From contig JAKTTS010000108.1 in assembly GCA_030560485.1 (NCBI GenBank), positions 1 to 35,700 of the forward strand: 35,700 bases of DNA, written 5' to 3'. This DNA is from Ascoidea tarda (nom. inval.) (taxonomy: Eukaryota > Ascomycota > Saccharomycetes > Ascoideales > Ascoideaceae). Below the pieces are notes generated by a model. It ran no database searches and was not told the origin of the DNA. It saw nothing but the letters and a program-made list of their open reading frames with translations. Shown here in pieces: positions 29,201 through 35,700 of the stretch (positions are counted from its first letter, which is position 1; each line of letters opens with the position of its first letter). Both the position numbers and the translations under genes were made by a program.

Positions 29201-29728
29201 AAAATTTCTATTAAAGTTATTCAAGAAAAAGTTTTTGATCATAGCAATGTATTAAAAATAATTATTGCAGGAATAGTTAAACAAAAAGACTATCCATTTG
29301 TTGGGCTTTGGCTTTTACAAAAATTGAAAAAAGAGTATAAGATGAATTTAAGCCAATTGAACGAAAATGAAAGTAAGAACCACATTATGATTGAAAAAGT
29401 CCGGAAAGTAATTAAAGATAGTTTTTCCAGAGTATATTTTAGTGAGAATAGAGATGAAAGAAAGCTGAAGTTTAAAAGAGGATTAAATAATCTAGATATG
29501 GCTCAGGAAATGAATGGAAATGGAGATAAAAGTATTAATGATGATGGTGGTCTGGATTTAAAAGAGAAGTGGAATAGAAAAAACAATAAGATTGTAATTT
29601 CTGAGGATTTGGATTCAATGAACCAAATGAATGATATAAATTATGGGGAAATTTTTGAAAATAGATTTTATGATATTGAAAGCACATTAAATGAATTTAA
29701 TCGATTAGGAAAGGAACTTTTCAGCTGA
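26219..29728 (+). CDS. Large probable mitochondrial helical-repeat protein, function unknown
   Basis: A single 1169-codon frame. The N-terminus (MRRNSFLKYGSFRITYHTF) is basic, rich in Ser/Thr and lacks acidic residues for about 55 positions, as in mitochondrial presequences. The rest is Leu/Phe/Asn/Lys-rich and looks largely helical, with repeated helix pairs (for example LFLSSCFISLNLDLAYQIHSQ, VGLWLLQKLKKEY). Fast-evolving yeast PPR-type factors for mitochondrial mRNAs look like this. An Asn/Lys tract at about residues 340-375 interrupts it, and the C-terminal 100 residues are polar and charged. No catalytic motif is visible. A role in mitochondrial RNA metabolism or translation is inference from general character only; I cannot match it to Pet309, Aep or Atp22 families. 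Confidence 0.8.
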   Translation: MRRNSFLKYGSFRITYHTFSLSLVSLQKTVVSTFHTLSYVSHSSSKSSSATQSFSDKNRELNLIPVLINKKLTSFSKNKAFLVPHAYRVALLENYKKACEANLKKVAATNSNSNQNLMVLPFNLYRNLLNFPFFDSRNSNRFQSLWDDFCLNNHDYDDLFENLMSNNLDLDEFKLFVAFTIKLSFTDPLILNCFNFLTKNYFFNNNILTKVQSLPNHLHSTKSRISDQENKKKKEKDLGNLKLEKMVYFRNHIYNLFLSSCFISLNLDLAYQIHSQIFTLVDPSTINWEIIIKSAFLNEEYKYIQLKPDLNQNNTSSSINQENDDSSFKSSILDYFFTKSSETQNNNDNINNNRNKNKNNKNKNNNHNANNNLKAPNLEHSSLRVLYDLYQSLNFTAAGQGFYKHLIFFFIKYSLPFNNLNSNHFSPLLILDYNLFLFSNNDLPPNSSYLEPILDYLTLEKLKEKINSSVHKNYVDAFFNLLFRNEKNLSYIINSSITNKSFETHFTRLWLQKSTLYRILSLINQSSYPLENLEHFLSCLSSNHTYSSIYLRNQISFWNNVYFHCPNISIKKIDLLFNGFCADLFSIQKIDKSSPMPFFFISDSSYLVYDIKFKLLLKKLDKYKVTEKNERFALFLEIVQLFNKYIFAFPVDSIFERFDKSFQDSNILSPQFIGCYIKIGTYKDIFFSLSLETSENQYSEKTFQLVLKLLFKFSTLLLKIHNGTINETDPKKIVMMRKTILSYMFQICNNYIYGLSNFDFEKSDFKATYGIDKLNYSLKSKNLLSSAQNKCYKQSDKNLIQDAKKMESVITAKFSNVKLILKILEKLNNEELISGLGYKKFDNVRLYYYTKTKQFSEAISIISESFIESQSSSIRESKKVLDDVVDDKIEGEIKFKNIFILFNYLLYNHQMFNEQRYKNFTNVTFRNHKEFLKYIVDLFIKILDNPRFNTFNKEEISMLLLIWKKILANYTYSFSSFCELEIFIYWLVNYLRKKKISIKVIQEKVFDHSNVLKIIIAGIVKQKDYPFVGLWLLQKLKKEYKMNLSQLNENESKNHIMIEKVRKVIKDSFSRVYFSENRDERKLKFKRGLNNLDMAQEMNGNGDKSINDDGGLDLKEKWNRKNNKIVISEDLDSMNQMNDINYGEIFENRFYDIESTLNEFNRLGKELFS

Positions 29729-30094
29729 AAAGTGATAAAAGTTAAAAGAGAATGAAATGGGGCATAAAGGCTGTTGTATTATTGATTAAAAGAGGATATT
29801 TATACATTTGGATATTTATACATATATATATAGATACTTTTTTTTTTTTATTCATTCATTCTTTTATTTTTTTTATTTATTTTTTTTTTTTTCGATTATA
29901 CATTGGATTTTAATTTACAATGTAAAAGTAGAAATTGAAAAATAGATGACAGATTTTAAAATTAACTTTTTTAATATTTTTATTTTTTTAGATAATTAAA
30001 AATTAAAATTAAATTAAATTAAATTCAAAATTAAAATAATTGAAATTTTAAAAATTAGAGATAATTTATTAAAAAATATATGTAAAAAGAGAAC
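29729..30094. other. Convergent 3' spacer before RPS5
   Basis: Very AT-rich spacer between converging genes, with long T-runs at about 29838-29892 and AAATT-type repeats at 29995-30030. No gene seen; both transcript ends should lie here. Confidence 0.6.
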
Positions 30095-30784
30095 TTAACG
30101 GTTAGATTTAGCAACACGTTCTATTTCATCTTTCTTTTTGATGGCGTAGGAAGTAGAGGAACCTTTAGCGGCATTGATCAATTCTTCAGCCAAACATTCA
30201 GCAATAGTTTTAATATTTCTGAAAGAGGCTTCTCTTGCACCAATGGTTAATAAAGCAATAGCTTGATTAACTCTTCTTAATGGAGAAACATCAACAGCGG
30301 TTCTTCTGACGTTACCAGCAGAACCAGTTCTTGTGGAATCTTCTCTTGGACCAGTGTTAACAATAGCATCAACAATAACTTGCAATGGGTTTTGTTCAGT
30401 TAAAACATGGATGATTTCTAAAGCATGTTTAATAATTCTGACAGCTTTTAATTTTTTACCATTGTTTCTACCGTTCATCATTAAAGAATTTGTTAATCTT
30501 TCAATGATTGGACAGTTTGCTTTTCTAAATCTTTTTGAAGCATAACGACCAGCAGTGTGAGAAACAAAAACAGGAGATCTTATTTGAATATAATCAGTCA
30601 ATGAGATGTCTTTGACGGTGACATCTTCGTAGGTCCATTTGTTGAATAAACGAATTTGTTGTTGAGCAGCTTGGACTTCAGTTGGGATTCTGGTGGCTAA
30701 TTCAACGAATTTAACTTCTTCAACAACATCGTCAACAATTTCTTCGTATTGTTCTTCAGCTTCGACTTGATCAATTTCACTCAT
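30095..30784 (-). CDS. RPS5: 40S ribosomal protein uS7
   Basis: The protein has 229 residues, against 225 in S. cerevisiae. An acidic N-terminal extension (about 1-25) is followed by the canonical uS7 fold: [76 protein letters not shown] and a basic C-terminus ending in KSNR. The protein sits in the 40S head near the mRNA exit channel and is essential. There is no intron, in contrast to RPS21. No CTG codon occurs; leucines use mainly TTA and TTG. The promoter is shared with PDA1, about 1 kb in total, and contains a GC-rich island and a CACGTG site. Confidence 0.97.
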   Translation of the reverse strand: MSEIDQVEAEEQYEEIVDDVVEEVKFVELATRIPTEVQAAQQQIRLFNKWTYEDVTVKDISLTDYIQIRSPVFVSHTAGRYASKRFRKANCPIIERLTNSLMMNGRNNGKKLKAVRIIKHALEIIHVLTEQNPLQVIVDAIVNTGPREDSTRTGSAGNVRRTAVDVSPLRRVNQAIALLTIGAREASFRNIKTIAECLAEELINAAKGSSTSYAIKKKDEIERVAKSNR

Positions 30785-31112
30785 TTTGTATTATGTTTAT
30801 AATTTTTATAATTTATAAAGTGTGAATTATATTCTACGATATCTCTGGAGTTCTCTAAAACAAAACTTTGAAAATTTGAAAATTCAGAACTTTGTTTGTG
30901 GTGGTAATCTTGCGGCAGAGTTGCTTTGAAAAGTAAATCAAGCTAGTATAATATAAACAAGATAATATCTGGGAGAAAACCTTCAGCTGGCGAAATCAAT
31001 ATAATGAAAAATGATAGCCCGGTAGTGTTTTCATGGGGAGGAGGATGGATGTGGGATCCTGAATTTCAGCTCCGGTCTACAAACCTTACATCCATACTAA
31101 AAGGAGCAGTCC

Positions 31113-31328
31113 ATGCCATCGAAGTCGCTTCCGCAGCACACGGCGTATGAGCCCGCAACAGCCTATCCGGCCAAGCAGCGATTGGAAGCCCGGGCGCGTT
31201 TGTTCCTGTTCGAATACTTTTTCCGCTACATGTGTATACCACGTGTTTACAGTGAGGGCCCTCTGACAATCGAGCCCTATGGATATTTGCGGAGACCGCT
31301 GCCGGCGCACGGAAAAACCGTCTGGTGA
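31113..31328 (+). CDS. Possible 71-residue ORF in the GC-rich island, doubtful
   Basis: An ATG-started frame of 71 codons (MPSKSLPQHTAYEPATAYPA at the start, then basic RLEARARLFLFEYFF and a proline/glycine-rich end). Its codon use is GC-rich, unlike every certain gene here. Other frames of the island are open too, as expected in GC-rich DNA, and the CACGTG site lies inside it. I think promoter sequence is more likely than a gene. It is listed because it starts with ATG and reads like protein. Confidence 0.18.
   Translation: MPSKSLPQHTAYEPATAYPAKQRLEARARLFLFEYFFRYMCIPRVYSEGPLTIEPYGYLRRPLPAHGKTVW
31240..31245. promoter_or_regulatory. CACGTG element in the RPS5-PDA1 promoter
   Basis: CCACGTGT context within the GC-rich island, about 455 bases from the RPS5 start and 545 from the PDA1 start. 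Confidence 0.4.
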
Positions 31329-31600
31329 CTGCAGTCTCCACTATGGCTGTTGAAACGGGAGACGGAGAGCACTTTACGCTGCGCTGCGCAATCCATGCGC
31401 AGCTGTCCCTGCGCGTTCCGGAACTGGCGATGCCGGTCGGGTAAATCCCCCATGCAAAACATCAATATCGAACCTGTGTCCAACACAACAAACACCGCTA
31501 TCACTGATTGGGGTTCCGGCTGGGGATATCCACTGCTTTATCCTTTTGGTATCCTTTTGTTGAGGTCGCACTTTGTTATATATTCCTCTGCACTATCGAC

Positions 31601-31640
31601 CAGAATATATCAGAATATATCAGAGTATATCAGAGTATAT
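31601..31640 (+). repeat. Four 10-bp repeats upstream of PDA1
   Basis: CAGAATATAT, CAGAATATAT, CAGAGTATAT, CAGAGTATAT in perfect tandem, about 150-190 bases before the PDA1 ATG. The unit is close to one helical turn, so each TATAT element faces the same side of the DNA. It may be the PDA1 core promoter or a slippage product. Confidence 0.9.
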
Positions 31641-31789
31641 CTGGCTGCTCTTCGATTTCGTTTGATTCATTTGACCTAGCTCTTCCCATTTCGTTCAATT
31701 CAATTCTCTCTTCCTCTCTACCCATTTCCTTTCTGTCTAGTCTTACTGTGTCTGTCTCCCTATTCTTCTCATCTCCTTATCTATCCACC

Positions 31790-33043
31790 ATGCTTAGAAC
31801 TGTAACAAATCCCCTAAGAAGATTGCCACATCTTGCTTCAGCTTTTCCACTCTTAAGAAGATCTCCTTCATGTCTCAACCGTAATTATGCTACAATTGAA
31901 GCCAAAACCACCGATGGCGATGATCTAGTCAACATCACTTTGCCTCCAACTTCCTTCGAAGGTTACGAATTGGAAGGCCCAGATTTAACTTTTACCACCG
32001 AGAAAACGACTTTACTACAAATGTATAAAGATATGATCATCATCAGAAGAATGGAAATGGCTGCTGATGCCCTATACAAAGCTAAGAAAATCAGAGGGTT
32101 TTGTCATTTATCAATTGGTCAAGAGGCCATTGCTGTTGGTATTGAAAACGCCATAACCAAAAAGGATACTGTTATAACCTCGTACAGGTGTCATGGTTTT
32201 ACCTTCATGAGAGGTGCTTCTGTTAAAGAAGTGTTGGGTGAATTGATGGGTCGTAGATGTGGTGTTTCCTTCGGCAAGGGAGGCTCAATGCACATGTATG
32301 CTCAGGGTTTTTACGGTGGTAATGGTATTGTTGGTGCTCAGGTTCCTTTGGGTACAGGTCTAGCTTTTGCCCACAAGTACAGAGGCGAAAAAAATTGCAA
32401 CTTCACTCTTTACGGTGATGGTGCTGCTAATCAAGGACAAGTGTTTGAGTCGTTCAACATGGCTAAGCTTTTTGACTTGCCAGTCGTCTACTGCTGCGAA
32501 AACAACAAGTATGGTATGGGTACTTCTGCTGCAAGGTCGTCTGCCCTAACTGACTACTACAAAAGAGGTCAATATATTCCAGGTTTAAAGGTCAATGGAA
32601 TGGATATTCTAGCCACTTACCAGGCCTCCAAGTTTGCCAAAGATTGGACCATTTCCGGCAATGGTCCTTTGGTAATTGAATTCGAAACCTACAGATATGG
32701 TGGTCACTCAATGTCCGATCCTGGTACCACTTACAGAACCAGAGAAGAAATCCAGCACATGAGATCCACAAATGACCCAATTAATGGCCTTAAAAACAAA
32801 TTGCTAGAATTCAACATTGCTTCTGAAGACGAAATCAAAGCCTACGATAAAGCTGCCAGAAAATACGTCGACGAACAAGTTCAAGAAGCTGATAACTCTC
32901 CTCCTCCTGAAGCCAAAATGAGCATTTTATTCGAAGACGTTTATGTTCCTGGGAGTGAGATTCCTGTGTTAAGAGGCCGTATCTCTGATGACTCTTGGGA
33001 TTTTGCAAAGGGTTCTTTTGTCTCGGAGAATAGAGTCCAATAG
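31790..33043 (+). CDS. PDA1: Pyruvate dehydrogenase E1 component subunit alpha
   Basis: The product has 417 residues (S. cerevisiae about 420). The start ATG, in a good CCACCATG context, begins a mitochondrial presequence (MLRTVTNPLRRLPHLASAFP) ending near NRNYA; the open frame upstream has no fitting start. With E1-beta it decarboxylates pyruvate using thiamine diphosphate in the matrix PDH complex. Visible features include IIIRRMEMAADALYKAKKIR, RCHGFTFMRG, the TPP/magnesium motif GDGAANQGQ (residues 209-217) to ENN (237-239), and the regulatory loop RYGGHSMSDPGTTYR with S307, equivalent to the phosphorylated serine of yeast E1-alpha. Codon use is that of a well-expressed gene and no CTG codon occurs. 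The complex needs lipoyl groups made by LIP5, two genes away. Confidence 0.97.
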   Translation: MLRTVTNPLRRLPHLASAFPLLRRSPSCLNRNYATIEAKTTDGDDLVNITLPPTSFEGYELEGPDLTFTTEKTTLLQMYKDMIIIRRMEMAADALYKAKKIRGFCHLSIGQEAIAVGIENAITKKDTVITSYRCHGFTFMRGASVKEVLGELMGRRCGVSFGKGGSMHMYAQGFYGGNGIVGAQVPLGTGLAFAHKYRGEKNCNFTLYGDGAANQGQVFESFNMAKLFDLPVVYCCENNKYGMGTSAARSSALTDYYKRGQYIPGLKVNGMDILATYQASKFAKDWTISGNGPLVIEFETYRYGGHSMSDPGTTYRTREEIQHMRSTNDPINGLKNKLLEFNIASEDEIKAYDKAARKYVDEQVQEADNSPPPEAKMSILFEDVYVPGSEIPVLRGRISDDSWDFAKGSFVSENRVQ

Positions 33044-33522
33044 TTGTTTCAACCATACTATATTTTAATGATTTATCCAAAATTAGTTTTTTTAAATTAG
33101 TTTTTTTTCTTTTTTTTCTTTTTTTCTTTTTCATCCTATTTTTCTCTTTAATTATTAATTTCTACTAACCAATTGGCATTAAATCATTTTGCAATATAAA
33201 TTTAAAATATAGATATTAAATTATTACGTTTGCTCCATTTCGATTTTGGATAAATGAAAATGCCTCCATCCCTCCAATAACAAACAAGACAAGAAATGGC
33301 AGCACCTGTAGATCCAACCCATATCTCATTGCTCTCTCTTGCTGTAGCACACCATCCCAGTGCCAAATTCACCATCTTCTGGCTCGAATTGCACCCCAGA
33401 GTCTATCGAGGGCTCTTTGTTTATTATATTCACTCACAAAGAAACGGGGTGAAGAGCTGCCGAAAACCACTCAACGATAACTGTTCCCACTTCTCTTCTG
33501 CTGCTATTTCTCTCTATCAGCA
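33044..33522 (+). promoter_or_regulatory. PDA1 3' region and promoter of the next gene, with a uORF
   Basis: The first 200 bases are AT-rich with T-runs (33085-33130), the presumed PDA1 3' end. From about 33250 the sequence is GC-richer, like other promoters here. An ATG at 33296 opens a 76-codon frame whose TGA (33524-33526) overlaps the next gene's ATG (33523) as ATGA. It is a candidate upstream ORF rather than a separate gene. Confidence 0.5.
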
Positions 33523-34764
33523 ATGATATCCTCCACACACCACAGAAACCTCAGTGGTTTACTCTCTCATTGGAGCCTCAGCACCTACAGAATTTCGAGC
33601 TTGGTCTTTCACACCAGAACTCTTTCCCTGTTTGGTGGTTATAATTGCAAGTTTCAACTGATCAAGATCCAGAAGTCCTATCTTCTTCCTTCCATTGAAA
33701 CAAGAAACACCTCATTAAACACTGCAAAAACACTTGGGAATTTCAACATCACCAGAAACTACATTAATCACAAAAGCATAAACAGCGATCATTTCGATAA
33801 TAGAAAGCAGGATGAGTTATTTGTAAAGAAAATCATCGAGGATGCCATTGAAACTGAGTATAAACAGCAAACCAAAAAAAATTCAAAAAAAACCATTGTA
33901 ATTATACTCTCAACTGTTGCTCTTACATTATTACTGATCTTGGGATACCAATTGTTTTACAGAAAAGAAAGACTTTTGCTTCCCTTTTTGATCTATAAAC
34001 AAAGAAGGAAGGAAATTTCAAAGCTGCCTGATTCAGATGTCAATTTAGATGTTACGTTGAAGAAATTTAACATATTGAACGAAAAATTATTAATATCAGA
34101 GGCTGAATTTAAAGTATTGGAATCTTTATCCAGCTCAAACTACATTAGAAATCAAATCGGATTGCCTTTATTAATATACAATTCATATGAAGAAAACAAA
34201 TTGAATTTTACAACATGGTTAAATGAGAAAAATCCATTATTATATTGTCTAGAAATATTGCCCTTGTATGATCACCCAAATCCAGAAGATCCTGGTGATA
34301 ACAACAAAACAGGGTCCAAAAAAGCCCAAGGTAACCAACTAGTTAATAAATTGAAGTTTAGTTTACTTGTGCAACCAATGGATTTTAGAAAAATTATTGG
34401 AAACTCAATAAGAGATATTTTAGACTACTTTGACGTGGATATTAATGGCGTATCACCCAATAGGGCCTCCATTGGAGAGTTCACTGGTTTGAAACATGAT
34501 AGTTCAAATGACACAATAATCATAGACATATATGAGGATGAAAAGATTCAAAAAGAGAAAACAAGATTAAGAAATTTACAAATAATATTTGAGGGATTCA
34601 TAAAAATTAAAGGCAATTTTCATAAAGAAAAGGAGTATTTGGTCAAATATACAGGCCATGTTGATTTCGATCATAGAAATCTAATTAAAATCACCAAAAT
34701 TGATTTATATTCGAGCCCAGATGATAAAAACCTTAAACAGTGTTTTATTAAAAATATATTGTAA
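33523..34764 (+). CDS. Single-pass, probably mitochondrial inner-membrane protein, function unknown
   Basis: The product has 413 residues. The first about 95 are basic and Ser/Thr/Asn-rich with few acidic residues (MISSTHHRNLSGLLSHWSLS), as for mitochondrial import. One membrane helix lies at about 125-147 (TIVIILSTVALTLLLILGYQ) flanked by lysines, followed by a basic YRKERLLLPFLIYKQRRKE. The C-terminal domain (about 170-413) is soluble, alternates strands and helices, and contains the motifs LLVQPMDFRKIIGNSIRD and a strand-rich end. The topology suggests an N-in, single-pass inner-membrane protein with its large domain towards the intermembrane space, but this is inference. No family is recognised; fungal AIM-type proteins have a similar layout. 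Confidence 0.75.
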   Translation: MISSTHHRNLSGLLSHWSLSTYRISSLVFHTRTLSLFGGYNCKFQLIKIQKSYLLPSIETRNTSLNTAKTLGNFNITRNYINHKSINSDHFDNRKQDELFVKKIIEDAIETEYKQQTKKNSKKTIVIILSTVALTLLLILGYQLFYRKERLLLPFLIYKQRRKEISKLPDSDVNLDVTLKKFNILNEKLLISEAEFKVLESLSSSNYIRNQIGLPLLIYNSYEENKLNFTTWLNEKNPLLYCLEILPLYDHPNPEDPGDNNKTGSKKAQGNQLVNKLKFSLLVQPMDFRKIIGNSIRDILDYFDVDINGVSPNRASIGEFTGLKHDSSNDTIIIDIYEDEKIQKEKTRLRNLQIIFEGFIKIKGNFHKEKEYLVKYTGHVDFDHRNLIKITKIDLYSSPDDKNLKQCFIKNIL

Positions 34765-35700
34765 TAAATGAGTATGATCTCATTATGTGAGTGGTCCCTT
34801 TTTTTTTTATTTGTCCTTCATTTTAGGCTTGAGCTTGGGTTTGGGCTTGGGCTTGATTGTTAATAGAATTGATTATAATTATAAAATCTTGTAATTATAT
34901 TTTAAAGTGAATAATATTTCCAAGTGAATAATATTTTGAGGAACTTTTTTAATTATTATAAAAAAGAAGTCCTTTTATTCTTTACAATGTAAACTTTTTA
35001 TAATTATTTATAATAATCCTTTGGAAACAGAAAATAATATATATGAATTTGTTTCGTTATAAAATAATAAAAGTATTAAAAATAAAAATAAAAATAAAAA
35101 TAAAAATAAAAATAAAAATAAAAATAAAAGTTAGTATGAAAATTAAAATTAAAATTACTTCAAAATCTATGTGGAGATCTTCAGGTTTATGCGCTTGATA
35201 AGTAAAGAAGCAATTGATTTCGATTGCTTTCAATTTACACATATATATGGGGAGCCTCTTTTTTTTCGTAAGGATATAAAAATGTGTTTATTATATGATG
35301 TATTTATCGAAAAAAAAATATAACAACCAATTATTAAGGTATAATTTTGTTTACCAGCAGATAGCAGATTAAGAACTTATAAAAAAACCAAAAAAGAACA
35401 ATTAGAATGAGTAATATAATTCATCGTTAGATTAACCAAAGGAAAGGAAAGAAAGAAAAAATTAAACGAAATTAAATTAAATCAAATAGAAAAGCAAAAC
35501 AAAACAAAACAAACCATTACATTTAATTGACCTTTAAATAAAATATAAAACTAAGAATAAAACTCTAGAATAATCATTGTTTTTTTTGTTGTTTTTTTTG
35601 ATATTTTCAATTAAATTAGATGTTGCCGGTACAGATTAGAAATAACACTAAGAAATCTAAGATACTGAAGGATATTGAAGAAGGAAACAAACTCACCAAA
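34765..35700. other. Right-end intergenic DNA, low complexity
   Basis: No gene seen up to the window edge. It holds a TTGGGC-type hexamer run at about 34829-34855, an AAAAAT microsatellite at 35077-35129, and A- and T-rich tracts. The last 100 bases are AT-rich with no clear start codon context. The 61-codon minus-strand frame at 35057-35242 is a by-product of the microsatellite. Confidence 0.6.
35077..35129. repeat. AAAAAT microsatellite
   Basis: About eight to nine uninterrupted AAAAAT units downstream of the 413-residue membrane-protein gene. Confidence 0.9.

Larger units (their letters stand above)
30785..31789. promoter_or_regulatory. Divergent RPS5-PDA1 promoter with a GC-rich island
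   Basis: The 1-kb spacer is AT-rich next to RPS5 (30785-31010). It then changes abruptly at about 31013 to a GC-rich island reaching to about 31530 (by eye over half G+C, peaking near 31140-31330), and then becomes pyrimidine-rich before PDA1. The island holds CACGTG at 31240-31245, the palindrome GAGGGCCCTC at 31254-31263, and open frames on both strands. The 10-bp repeat array at 31601-31640 is listed separately. Confidence 0.6.

Noticed and set aside
35057-35242. Minus-strand ORF with FIFI repeats
   Set aside because: Translation of the AAAAAT microsatellite.

Overview
The window is nuclear DNA from an AT-rich budding yeast (Saccharomycotina). The evidence is fungal-specific gene content (Zn2Cys6 factor, LIP5, PDA1, RPS5, RPS21, NPL4, MRPS5), small spliceosomal introns with GTATGT/GTACGT 5' sites and CTAAC-type branch points, short intergenic spaces and many Asn/Gln/Asp homopolymer tracts. 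I cannot name the species. CTG codons are absent from PDA1, LIP5, RPS5 and RPS21 (about 1,150 codons, checked by eye) and rare elsewhere. That would fit a CUG-reassigning lineage or simply strong AT bias; the decoding cannot be settled from this window.

Layout: 1-4415 (-) is a very large Zn2Cys6 transcription factor cut by the left edge. A GC-richer divergent promoter (4416-6059) holds an 18-bp minisatellite and a possible small GPI-protein ORF. Next are MRPS5 (6060-7076 +), a small GPI-type wall protein (7348-7686 -), TRM2 (9069-11102 +), RPS21 with a 573-bp intron (11581-12417 +), a multi-span DUF1746-like membrane protein (12794-13669 +) and a thioredoxin-PITH protein (13914-14957 +).

From about 14960 to 21709 there is a 6.7-kb gap with no convincing intact gene. 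It is very AT-rich between about 15300 and 20700 and contains at least one stretch that looks like a decayed membrane-protein gene. It is the obvious centromere candidate of the window, but nothing in the sequence proves it.

To the right lie NPL4 with two introns (21710-23628 +), LIP5 (23969-25246 -), a 1169-residue probable mitochondrial protein (26219-29728 +), RPS5 (30095-30784 -), PDA1 (31790-33043 +) and a single-pass, probably mitochondrial membrane protein (33523-34764 +). The end of the window is low-complexity intergenic DNA.

Functional threads: five products are mitochondrial or probably so (MRPS5, LIP5, the 1169-residue protein, PDA1, the 413-residue membrane protein), and TRM2 may be partly so. 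LIP5 makes the lipoyl cofactor used by the complex whose E1-alpha subunit is PDA1. RPS5, RPS21 and MRPS5 are translation genes. Several promoters share a CACGTG element, often as GCACGTGC, a known Cbf1-type site. Several promoters are also clearly GC-richer than the genes they serve. I saw no CRISPR array, no intact transposon, no LTR element and no complete tRNA gene. No wholly new system stands out; the most interesting points are the gene desert, the stop-free in-frame hydrophobic intron in NPL4, the shared promoter element, and several promoter repeats and hairpins.
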